Shown: in pieces, positions 1-8,503 of the stretch
Layout: each line of letters begins with the position of its first letter
How positions within the stretch are numbered: the stretch's first letter is position 1
Source of the DNA: a virus
IMG/VR virus record: IMGVR_UViG_3300045974_000454
Span: 1-39,579 of that record
DNA: 39,579 nt
Reading direction: 5' to 3' (one strand)
The notes under the pieces: generated by a model
Database searches by the model: none
What the model was told of the DNA's origin: nothing
The model's input: only the letters and a program-made list of their open reading frames with translations
Made by a program: the position numbers and the translations under genes

Positions 1-311
1 GTACTATCTGGTTTAACTATCATTGTAAATGTACTTGTTCCAGTTATTGCATTACTTGCTATTGCTGGGTCTGTATATGTTAAAGCAGTAGCTCCAGATG
101 GTGTTTTTGAAAATATATAGAATGTATCTGCCTTCTTTGCTCCTTGTGTATAGTTGAAGCTTATTGTAGCTAATATATTGCCATCTGCAGTTGAAGTAGA
201 TGAGGCTGTTAACGATGATATAACACCATCAGGGTATCCAGAAGTTCTATAGCTTGTTGTTCCATCAAAGGCTTCTGCACCACTTCCTGCTTCTGATACT
301 ACTGTTGTTGC
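1..311 (-). repeat. FN3-like repeat 3 of leftmost fibre (cut by window edge)
   Basis: Residues about 1254 onward. It begins ATTVVSEA, then FDGTTSYR, then DGNILATISFNYTQG followed by AD. It resumes the repeat array after the amidotransferase-like segment, so that segment interrupts a regular FN3-like array. The end of the repeat is outside the window. Confidence 0.55.
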
Positions 312-3300
312 TGGTTTATTATCTAAATAATCAATTTCATTTGTATTTACTAAAAAGTTACCAGCCATAAACTCAATGATATTTGTTAAAAACTGGTCAT
401 CTTGCGTTAATGGTGATTGTGCATGTACTATCATTCCACCTTTATTGTTTGTAAAATAGAATACATCAGCAATGCCACCTGATACATGTTTACTTATTAT
501 TTTTGCTTCTGGTATTATATCTGTTATCCAATAACCATTGCTGTCATTATCAAGTGTTAACGAAGAAACTCCTGTATGCACTGGATGTTGAATGATTCCA
601 TCGCTCCATGCTATTGTTCTTCTACCTGGCGATCCTCCACATGGTACTGCTCCAGTTATATAAAATAATCCTGTCCTTGAATCATTACCTAATACAAGTA
701 CTTTTGCACCAGACTCAAATGCGTCTTTTATAAACTGATTAGACCCGTCAGCAGGGTAAACATAATGGTCAGTTACGATTATATTATATGGTTTGCACTG
801 TGCTACTGTCCATCCAAATCCAGCAGTTACTGGTATAGCCATATGTATAGGATATCCTAATGCATCTATTCTATCAGCTGTTGCTACAAGGCCTGATGCA
901 TTCCCTCTTGCTAATATTAGTTTTGGTTTTAGATTCGATGCAAATGCAAGATTCCTATTTAAACTACCAGAATAAACTGATAATGCTGATGTTAATGTTT
1001 TATCAGACACTATTAAGCTTGTTGCGCTAAATCCAGTTGCTACTGATTTTACTGCCTGCATATTGAATCTGTATTGTGTATTTGGTTTTACTGGATATAT
1101 AAATTTACCACTAACTGCATTGGTCATGAAACATGTATCTGATGTTGTTATTGCTATTGCACCTTCTTTTATATAAACTAATAGTCCATCAGCTTCTACT
1201 GCACCTTGTGTGTATGTATAATCTATAAATGCTATTACATTTCCATCAGCAGTAGCTGATGTTGACCAGCTTGTTATAACTGGTGAAGATGATGGTACAT
1301 TTGAATTCCTATAGTCTATAGTTCCATTGAATGCTGATAACGCATTTGATACAACTGTAGATGCAGAAGTTCCATTAATATTACCAGTAAAATTTGATCC
1401 AGATGCTGTTATTGATGATGAGGTTATTATTCCTGTACTGTAAATACCACCTTCAGCTCTACGTGATGCTTGAATACCAAATGTATATACCGTACCTGGC
1501 TTACATGTAAAATATATATCTCCAGCCGTTGGTGACGTTGAAAAACACTCATCAGTAGCTAATACAGTACCACCACCCTCTTTTCTGTATATATTCAGCC
1601 AATCTGCTGCTGTGGTGCCTTGAGTATAAGTATATGGTACTTTTATAATAGCATTACCATCTATAGTTGGTGATGGTACAATCGTACCAAATGCTCCACT
1701 TGCTGATGGTGATAACTTTGTTCTTAGGTCTGCTGTTCCAGTAAATGCTGTTGCACCACTTGATGCATTACTTTCAACTGCAGATGCAGCAGTGCTACCT
1801 ACTAGTGAGCCAGGAGGTGCGCCATGAGTAGCTGCCTCTGTCCAGTTAATCCCATTGTTTATTTTTAATGTTGGTGAATTACTATTTGTTGTATCTGTCC
1901 AAGTATCTGTAGTGTCGAATGGAACATATGCTGTTGTATATCTATCTATCACTGTTGGCTTGTTTGATATATATGCCCCACTTATTTCTGCTGCCGATCT
2001 GACAATATTTGATATTCTTATATCATCAAATAGTGCATTTATTTCAAGATTATCTGATGGATTTCCAAGTTGCAAATATTGTGATGGTGTTATTGTTGGT
2101 GTCTTTACTCCTGCTTGTTTTAATGCACCATCGTAATATAAATTAATTCCTACATTATTCTCCCAAGTTACCGCTATGTGATGCCAATTGTTATCAACTA
2201 TGAATGTAGATGTTGGGTAATAATTTGCATCAGATGTTGGTGTTCCATATAAGAAGCCAAATGTTCCTCCAGATTGTGCAAATAGTCTTAAATAATTTGT
2301 AGCTGCTGTGCCTGTTGTAAATATCCAAGCATAGTTACCATTTGCGGGGTTAACTCTCTTAATCCACATCTCAATGGTACCCTTGCCTGAATCCATTACT
2401 CCAGCAGTTGGTATTTTTAGCGCATCTGATATCCTTGTTGTATTATATTCTGTAAATTGTGTTGCATGATCTTTTATTTCAACTTGCAGGTCATCTATAT
2501 AATATGAATCACCTGATACTGCTGCTGCGTTAGTGAAGTATATTCCAGCTACTGTTAATTTTCCTGAGGCTGATAGTGCTCTGCTATATACTATATTTGT
2601 CCACCCGTTGTCTATTGGTGTTACAGTCGCTGCCTGTACAACATTGCCTTCTACTGGTGAATATAGAAATCCACTAACTGTTCCTATTGGTGCATTATCT
2701 GCTCTTTTAACCTTACATGATACTGTAAAGACCGTTGATGGTGTTTCTGCTAAATATCCATCACTTATATAGAAATAGTTTGTGCTTACTGTGCCATTCC
2801 ATGTATATTTTATACTATTATTTGATCTATAAGATGTGTCAGTTGAGACTATCGATGTACTACCTACTGCTCCATAAGCAAAACATGTTGATGTTCTTAA
2901 TGGATGTGTTATTAAATTTGTTGTACCTTCCTCTATATATAACGCTTTCCCAAATTTACCATCATATATTCTTGGTTGGCCTGATTGTATTATTGTCTTA
3001 CCATCTAAGCCTAGAGCTGAAGATGCTCTTGAAAATATTGGCTGTACTAAATATGGGTCTGTTGTCCCTGTGTATGTGGATGTGGTTTTAATATTTGGTA
3101 TATTATTTAATTTACTCCATGATAACATTCCTTCTTTTGCACCGGTCATATCAACATTACCGCCAATCCAAAGTTTATTACCATCCCAGTTCAACCATCC
3201 TGTTGATTGTGATGCTCCAGTTGTAGCTTGAGACCCTATATAAAACTTAGCTATACCTGCTTCATCCCATAATTTAAAAATTGATGAAGAATTACCACCA

Positions 3301-4070
3301 TTTAATCCACCATTTCCAACCCATAAATTCTGAATTTCTGCTCTACCTGTATTATTAGCTTTAAATACTAAATTATTACTGTTATCTCTTATCTCTATTC
3401 CAGCTGATCCACCAAGATTTCCTATCTTTACTAGTTCTGCTCCACCGCCAGTTATATTATTTGAAAATACAATATTGGCATTGGCGCCATCTATTTTTAC
3501 ATTATTTCCAACAAATATAGAAGTTGATGATGTTATAGTACCAGTAGTTATACCCTTAGGTGATATTGATGTTGTTAGTTCTTCAAGTATGATAGAGTCA
3601 AATTCAATATTAAATCCAGATGTAGCATGAGAATTTTTGATATGTATTAGTGGAGTTATAAATATTGCACTAGCACTATTACTATATATTCTTCCTGGTG
3701 CATCTACATTAGGAGCAGCATCATATGTACCATTTTCATTAATGTCAGAATATAAATTTGATGTATATCCTTCAAGAGTTATCCATTTATCTCCAGCTAT
3801 TCCAATAATATCTTTTACTAATCCATTATAACAATGATAAAATGCTCCTGTACATGCTTGTGAGCGTATATATCCACCACCACATATCACAAGGTCACTC
3901 TCAGCACCGGTTGCTGTCTTAGAGCCAATGAGCCCTATTCCAAGCGTTACTGCTCCTGATAGAGGCATTGATGCTAATGGTATTTTGAATGTTGCTGATA
4001 TTTTATAGATTGTTTTTGGATTTAATGCTTTGAAGGAATTTGGATTATATATTAGATGTTCTGATGCCAT
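1..4070 (-). CDS. Modular tail fibre / host-recognition protein, 3' end beyond window (partial)
   Basis: The frame is open from the ATG at 4070 to the left edge, giving 1356 residues with no stop; the C-terminus lies outside. An AGGA ribosome binding site overlaps the stop codon of the upstream gene, 9 nt before the ATG. Residues 1-330 are beta-rich and unrecognised. Residues 339-540 hold a 'SRASSA...EEGTTNL' motif and a CBM4/9-like beta-sandwich. Residues 555-700 look like LamG (NNWHHIAVTWENN, then LYYDG). A 'NGINWTEAATHGAP' segment at 739-752 is a linker type also present in the next fibre gene. Three FN3-like repeats follow at about 762-890, 903-1020 and 1254 onward, each with a DGN...YTQG core. 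A class I amidotransferase-like segment at about 1046-1245 sits between repeats 2 and 3. The role, binding a surface polysaccharide or protein receptor, is inferred from the domains and from its place at the end of the tail operon. Confidence 0.85.
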   Translation of the reverse strand, partial: MASEHLIYNPNSFKALNPKTIYKISATFKIPLASMPLSGAVTLGIGLIGSKTATGAESDLVICGGGYIRSQACTGAFYHCYNGLVKDIIGIAGDKWITLEGYTSNLYSDINENGTYDAAPNVDAPGRIYSNSASAIFITPLIHIKNSHATSGFNIEFDSIILEELTTSISPKGITTGTITSSTSIFVGNNVKIDGANANIVFSNNITGGGAELVKIGNLGGSAGIEIRDNSNNLVFKANNTGRAEIQNLWVGNGGLNGGNSSSIFKLWDEAGIAKFYIGSQATTGASQSTGWLNWDGNKLWIGGNVDMTGAKEGMLSWSKLNNIPNIKTTSTYTGTTDPYLVQPIFSRASSALGLDGKTIIQSGQPRIYDGKFGKALYIEEGTTNLITHPLRTSTCFAYGAVGSTSIVSTDTSYRSNNSIKYTWNGTVSTNYFYISDGYLAETPSTVFTVSCKVKRADNAPIGTVSGFLYSPVEGNVVQAATVTPIDNGWTNIVYSRALSASGKLTVAGIYFTNAAAVSGDSYYIDDLQVEIKDHATQFTEYNTTRISDALKIPTAGVMDSGKGTIEMWIKRVNPANGNYAWIFTTGTAATNYLRLFAQSGGTFGFLYGTPTSDANYYPTSTFIVDNNWHHIAVTWENNVGINLYYDGALKQAGVKTPTITPSQYLQLGNPSDNLEINALFDDIRISNIVRSAAEISGAYISNKPTVIDRYTTAYVPFDTTDTWTDTTNSNSPTLKINNGINWTEAATHGAPPGSLVGSTAASAVESNASSGATAFTGTADLRTKLSPSASGAFGTIVPSPTIDGNAIIKVPYTYTQGTTAADWLNIYRKEGGGTVLATDECFSTSPTAGDIYFTCKPGTVYTFGIQASRRAEGGIYSTGIITSSSITASGSNFTGNINGTSASTVVSNALSAFNGTIDYRNSNVPSSSPVITSWSTSATADGNVIAFIDYTYTQGAVEADGLLVYIKEGAIAITTSDTCFMTNAVSGKFIYPVKPNTQYRFNMQAVKSVATGFSATSLIVSDKTLTSALSVYSGSLNRNLAFASNLKPKLILARGNASGLVATADRIDALGYPIHMAIPVTAGFGWTVAQCKPYNIIVTDHYVYPADGSNQFIKDAFESGAKVLVLGNDSRTGLFYITGAVPCGGSPGRRTIAWSDGIIQHPVHTGVSSLTLDNDSNGYWITDIIPEAKIISKHVSGGIADVFYFTNNKGGMIVHAQSPLTQDDQFLTNIIEFMAGNFLVNTNEIDYLDNKPATTVVSEAGSGAEAFDGTTSYRTSGYPDGVISSLTASSTSTADGNILATISFNYTQGAKKADTFYIFSKTPSGATALTYTDPAIASNAITGTSTFTMIVKPDS
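1011..1364 (-). repeat. FN3-like repeat 2 of leftmost fibre
   Basis: Residues about 903-1020. It begins ASTVVSNA, then FNGT...YR, then DGNVIAFIDYTYTQG followed by AD. It matches repeats 1 and 3 in motif order and spacing. It directly precedes the amidotransferase-like segment. Confidence 0.6.
1401..1787 (-). repeat. FN3-like repeat 1 of leftmost fibre
   Basis: Residues about 762-890 of the leftmost fibre. The repeat opens with an AS-x-V-x-S-x-A motif, continues with F-x-GT and then DGNAII...YTYTQGTTAADW. The same order of motifs recurs twice more in the protein. The beta-strand pattern and the position between other adhesion modules suggest a fibronectin type III-like fold; the fold is inferred. 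Confidence 0.6.
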
Positions 4071-4082
4071 ATTGAATTATCC

Positions 4083-7000
4083 TTATGTTAATATGAATGT
4101 TACTGTTCCTTTACCTATAATACCATTATTTGGGTTTATTGAAAAGTTTATTATTGCACCTGATACAGGTATTGTATTATATCCATTATCTGATGGTAGA
4201 GAATCAAAATGATCTGCTATTTTATCTCTTGTTGCAACTGTTAGTTGATCTGTTGTTATTGTACCAGATTTTATTTGTGTTGCTGTTATTGTGTCTGCTG
4301 CTATTTGAGCAGCTGTAATGGTATTTGCTGCTATTTTATTCGCAGTTATTGTACCTGCAGAAATGTTTGCAGCTATTATTGTTCCTGTTTGTATATAGTT
4401 ATTTGTTATTGTTGTAGTTCCATACATTACTTCAAGTATATTACCACCACTATATGCTGCTAATAACTTTTTTGATTGTTCTTGTGGCATTGCGCCTATT
4501 GATGGGTGCAGTTGTGTTGGTGGGTTATCCGCACTATCAAAATATAAATATACAGTACTTCCACCATTACCTACTCCTGGAGACATATTTCCAGCTATAT
4601 TATATGTGGTCCATCCGCCAGTTGTATTTATCGAACTTATTGTTCCTGCTGTCCACCCAACCTTATCTGTAACTGGTGTATTAGGATAAAATTGTATTCC
4701 TTTTACTATTATATCTCTTGCTGATAGTGTTAATTTTTCTGCCGTTATTGTGCCTGTGCCTATTTTATCTGCTGTTATTATGCCAGCCGATAGATTATCA
4801 GAAGTTATTGATCCTGTCCATATATTTGTTCCATCTATTTTAACTGTACCAATATCTATTTTATCAGCTCTTATTGAGCCTGCTGATATCTGATCTGATG
4901 TTATTGTTCCTGTTTTTATCTTTTGTGCGTCTATAGTTCCTGTTGATATGTAGTTTCCATTTATGACTGTTCTTCCATAGTTTGTTACTAAATCAATTCC
5001 ACTCTTATATGATGCTAAAATAACACTATTGTTATCCATAGCTGTTGATAGTATTTGTGTTGCTAATAGTCCAGTTCCGTTCTTTGTCCAGTAAATATAA
5101 TCAGTAAGTCCACCACCACCATAATCTCTAAATCCAGCACTTATTGGTGACGATTTTACATTACCATCATCATCTATATATTCTATAAATCCAGCAGACC
5201 AATCTAATCTATTTGGTGTTCCAGGTCTTGCAGCTTCAAATGTAATACCTTTAACAGTTATATTTCTACTACCAATAACTATACTATTTGTTTGTATTGA
5301 GTCTGTAGATATTTTACCACCATCTATTTGAGTAGAGTCAGCTCCACCTATCCAGTCATTTAGTGATGTTCCACCACTTATTAATATTTTACCTGGAGTT
5401 ATTAAGTTATATCCATAATTTATTCTATCTGCTGGGTCTACTATTACTGGTTCTGAATATGCTGAAGGTAAATTTCCATTTCCTATTTTCTCTTCTAACA
5501 TTATTGCATCAAGATAAAATATAGTTCCATTAGATGCAGATGTGGCTAAACTTAAATAACATATTGTATTATTGCTGTCACCTGTTAGGTCTATTGTTCC
5601 TGCTATTCTTGACCATTTGTTTGCTAATGGAAATGTTGTAAATGTTAGTGTTCTTGCTCCACTTGTTGGTGTATTTAGCACAAACTGTGCTGTTGCCGAT
5701 GCTGTTGTTGAATAAACGTATGCACTCAATAGCCATTTTTTATTTGGCTCTATTCTTATATTATATCCTGTTGCTGCTGGTGTGAATAATATATAACTAC
5801 CAGGTCCATTAGATGTAAATCTTAGTGAGTTTGGATTAAATTTATATATTGAATTATCTAAATAGTATCCAGCATTTGAAAGTATTGGTACTGGGAGTCC
5901 TGATTGCTCAAATGATGAATAGTTTGGATTACATATATTTATACCTCTACCATCACTATTCCCAATAACTTCAGATACATTTTGTGCTAAGGTATCTCCA
6001 ACATAATAGTCATTAGGTACACCAACAGTAGCAGTAACAGTCCAATCTATACCATTCCATATCTTTTGCTCACCACTACTACTATTATTCCATACGTCAG
6101 CATTAAACTGCGCTAACATTTCAGTATTTACATTTTTATATTGTGGCTCTAATGCATAATATTCCAGAGCAATATCTTCATCAGTTTTATACGTTTTTGA
6201 TATACAAAATTCATCTATTAATCCATTTATTTGTCGTGATACATTAGAGCTTCCTATATAAAAGTTTGTCAATACTGATGGTATATAATTAACAGGTAGC
6301 TGGTCTATATATTCGCTATTTATGTATAACTTTGGAGCTTCATCTTTTGACCATGTTACTGCGAAGTGTGCCCATTCATTATCTGGGGTTGTTGTGTGTA
6401 CTGCTGTTATTGCCCATGGTGCTCCACCACTGCAGGCTACTAGTCCCCATAATGATGAATTCATATCATGATATAGTGCTAATCTATCATTTGCTACATT
6501 ACCATCCATCCACCATATTGTTCTGGTAACACCTCCTACATTATATTTTTTAGTAAGTGGTGTTGTATATAGCCAGCATGATATTGTACCCTGATTTCTA
6601 CTAACTTCTCCACCAGTTAATGGAAAACTTAATGTTTCTTCTGCTCTTGTATCTTCTATATATGATGTAGCATATTGTTTTTTTTCTAACTGTGCGCAAT
6701 CAAAGTAAAATGATTCACCTATAACTGAAGTAGTTTTTATATAAATACATGCATATAATATTACTGATCCTATTGGTACTTGTACACTATATTCATGTCT
6801 TTCCCAGTCATTTGTTAATGTAAAGTTTTGTACTAATAGTGTAGTTATTTGAGCTATACTATTATGACTTTCTATCCTTACTTCTGTTTCTGGAGAGCCA
6901 ATACCAGCTCTGGCATAAAATGAAAATGTATACCACTCTCCAACACTTGGTACTATATTTGTGCTACAGCCTTGCCATCCAGTTAATGCTCTACTCTCAA

Positions 7001-8492
7001 TCTTACATGATGCACTTCCTCTATATGCAAAATCTGTCGACCTAGAGTAAGCAGTTGATTGTGCTCCATAAGTATTCCATGAGGTTTTATTTACTTCAAA
7101 TGAAGGATTTGATAATAGATTAGTTGTACTCTCTTCAATGAATATACCTCTACCAATTCTTGCCTTTTCTATCCTTGGTTTATTTATAGTTACAATAGAA
7201 CCATCTTGTTTATATGCTGATGATGCTCTTGAGAATACTAATTGTGGAAAGCTTGCGTAAGGGTCTGTATTTTGCGTATAGCTTAACCCACCATCCATAA
7301 ATGCATCTAAGATAGCCTGTGTGGTTATCCCACCTATTGTTATCTCTTGTTGGTCTATAAATGGTAATGTGAATTGTGGAGTATCGTAAGTTTCAACTCT
7401 TATCTTAGCTGTATTTGCTTTAGGTGTTACTATTAATGAAGATCTTGTAGCTCCTGATAATGATGGAGTTTGTAATATGTCATTTAAATAAAGTTTATAA
7501 TAGCATGAAAATGGTTGTGGTAAGTTTGTTCCCTCAGTTGTTGTTGAATAAAATGTTATTGTTGCAGGGCTAAATCCAGTTTTTGTTCTTTCTATTTTTA
7601 ATACATCTGTTTTTAATGCATAGCTTAGTCCTGCAGGTCCAGGCTTTGAATATAGTGCTGGTGATGACCATTCTGACGCAGATATTGAATCAGAGTTTAA
7701 TGAACTTGATGCAGTTGCATATGTTTGCCATATATATTCACCACCACTTACAGGTATAGCTTTTACCCACGGAGCTATTGGTGTTACTATTGTACTTGTT
7801 GTAAAGTCATATGTTATAGAGCCTGAAATAGCTGCTGGAGCAACATTTGATGTTGTTCTTTGATGTAAGAATAGTGTCGCGTTATTGAATCCACCAGTAC
7901 CATCTTTTGCAAAGATTGATGGTGCTGACCATTGAGTAGCCTGTACTATAGCTGTACCTGTATCTGATACTGCCGATGCTGCTGTTATATAAAGGTCTTG
8001 TCCTGTAACGGAGCTAGGTATGTTTGGAAACCAGTTATTTGCTAAAGGTGTTGTTATTATTGTGCCAGCTGATACGTTTACTGATACTATACCTGGGTTA
8101 GATGCTAGTGTGGTTGCTGACCGTTGATATGCATAAACAATACAGGAATTTGAGCCTCTTGGTCCTGATGCTCCTGTTCTTACTAATGAATATGATATTA
8201 CTTTTGTTATTGTTGGTAATGATACATTATTAGCATCACATATCGTCACATATACATTAGTAGTAGCATTATCTGCATTCATACTGATTGGTTGTGGTAT
8301 TGTATAAGACTGTCCTGATCCAGTACCTGTAGCTACTGTTATACCTTGAGAGTCATTTGTACATCTGAAAGTATTTGCTCCAGTAGCTGCATAACTTAAC
8401 TGTAATGAACCTATTGATGCTGTTATAACACATCCACCACTAGTAAAATCTATTGGTGTGTATCCAGTCCCTGTTGGACCTGAAAAAGTCAT
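4083..8492 (-). CDS. Large modular tail fibre with CBM-like, LamG and GTI decapeptide repeats
   Basis: 1469 aa. Residues 1-290 are Ig-like modules ending in short collagen-like linkers (GASGPRGS, GPAGLS). At about 407-610 there is the same 'SRASSA...EESTTNL' motif and CBM4/9-like sandwich as in the downstream fibre. Residues 620-780 look like LamG (NEWAHFAVTWSKD, then LYINSEY). 'NGIDWTVTATVGVP' follows at 813-826, then a second CBM4/9-like sandwich at 850-1010 ending FYLDAIMLEE. The C-terminal third has two copies of a ~107-residue module (1078-1183 and 1261-1368), each followed by GTI-type decapeptide repeats, as in many phage tip and fibre proteins. The end (1419-1469) is a short unrecognised cap with no visible self-cleaving chaperone. 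An AGGAT ribosome binding site lies just before the ATG. Probably a trimeric receptor-binding fibre. Confidence 0.85.
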   Translation of the reverse strand: MTFSGPTGTGYTPIDFTSGGCVITASIGSLQLSYAATGANTFRCTNDSQGITVATGTGSGQSYTIPQPISMNADNATTNVYVTICDANNVSLPTITKVISYSLVRTGASGPRGSNSCIVYAYQRSATTLASNPGIVSVNVSAGTIITTPLANNWFPNIPSSVTGQDLYITAASAVSDTGTAIVQATQWSAPSIFAKDGTGGFNNATLFLHQRTTSNVAPAAISGSITYDFTTSTIVTPIAPWVKAIPVSGGEYIWQTYATASSSLNSDSISASEWSSPALYSKPGPAGLSYALKTDVLKIERTKTGFSPATITFYSTTTEGTNLPQPFSCYYKLYLNDILQTPSLSGATRSSLIVTPKANTAKIRVETYDTPQFTLPFIDQQEITIGGITTQAILDAFMDGGLSYTQNTDPYASFPQLVFSRASSAYKQDGSIVTINKPRIEKARIGRGIFIEESTTNLLSNPSFEVNKTSWNTYGAQSTAYSRSTDFAYRGSASCKIESRALTGWQGCSTNIVPSVGEWYTFSFYARAGIGSPETEVRIESHNSIAQITTLLVQNFTLTNDWERHEYSVQVPIGSVILYACIYIKTTSVIGESFYFDCAQLEKKQYATSYIEDTRAEETLSFPLTGGEVSRNQGTISCWLYTTPLTKKYNVGGVTRTIWWMDGNVANDRLALYHDMNSSLWGLVACSGGAPWAITAVHTTTPDNEWAHFAVTWSKDEAPKLYINSEYIDQLPVNYIPSVLTNFYIGSSNVSRQINGLIDEFCISKTYKTDEDIALEYYALEPQYKNVNTEMLAQFNADVWNNSSSGEQKIWNGIDWTVTATVGVPNDYYVGDTLAQNVSEVIGNSDGRGINICNPNYSSFEQSGLPVPILSNAGYYLDNSIYKFNPNSLRFTSNGPGSYILFTPAATGYNIRIEPNKKWLLSAYVYSTTASATAQFVLNTPTSGARTLTFTTFPLANKWSRIAGTIDLTGDSNNTICYLSLATSASNGTIFYLDAIMLEEKIGNGNLPSAYSEPVIVDPADRINYGYNLITPGKILISGGTSLNDWIGGADSTQIDGGKISTDSIQTNSIVIGSRNITVKGITFEAARPGTPNRLDWSAGFIEYIDDDGNVKSSPISAGFRDYGGGGLTDYIYWTKNGTGLLATQILSTAMDNNSVILASYKSGIDLVTNYGRTVINGNYISTGTIDAQKIKTGTITSDQISAGSIRADKIDIGTVKIDGTNIWTGSITSDNLSAGIITADKIGTGTITAEKLTLSARDIIVKGIQFYPNTPVTDKVGWTAGTISSINTTGGWTTYNIAGNMSPGVGNGGSTVYLYFDSADNPPTQLHPSIGAMPQEQSKKLLAAYSGGNILEVMYGTTTITNNYIQTGTIIAANISAGTITANKIAANTITAAQIAADTITATQIKSGTITTDQLTVATRDKIADHFDSLPSDNGYNTIPVSGAIINFSINPNNGIIGKGTVTFILT
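4239..4388 (-). repeat. Decapeptide (30-bp) repeat block 2
   Basis: Residues 1369-1418 of the 1469-aa fibre, five units: TGTIIAANIS, AGTITANKIA, ANTITAAQIA, ADTITATQIK, SGTITTDQLT. Period and consensus match block 1. The block follows the second copy of the ~107-residue module, so module plus repeats look duplicated as one unit. Confidence 0.85.
4728..4943 (-). repeat. Decapeptide (30-bp) repeat block 1, 'TGTI-x-A-x-KI' type
   Basis: Residues 1184-1255 of the 1469-aa fibre. Units such as TGTIDAQKIK, TGTITSDQIS, AGSIRADKID and AGIITADKIG recur with a period of 10 residues. One unit has a two-residue insertion (IGTVKIDGTNIW). Repeats like this are common near the C-terminus of phage tail tip and fibre proteins and probably form a beta-helical or triple-stranded shaft. 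Confidence 0.85.
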
Positions 8493-8503
8493 ATCCTGAT
8501 TTG

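Noticed and set aside
4071-4082. Possible frameshift splitting one giant fibre gene into two at 4070/4083
   Set aside because: The upstream gene ends in TAA overlapping a proper AGGA ribosome binding site, and the downstream gene starts with a fresh ATG. The modules also restart rather than continue.
4236-4943. Possible CRISPR array, from regularly spaced short repeats
   Set aside because: The period is 30 bp in frame, the units are degenerate at the DNA level, and they encode GTI-type decapeptides of a fibre. There are no unique spacers.
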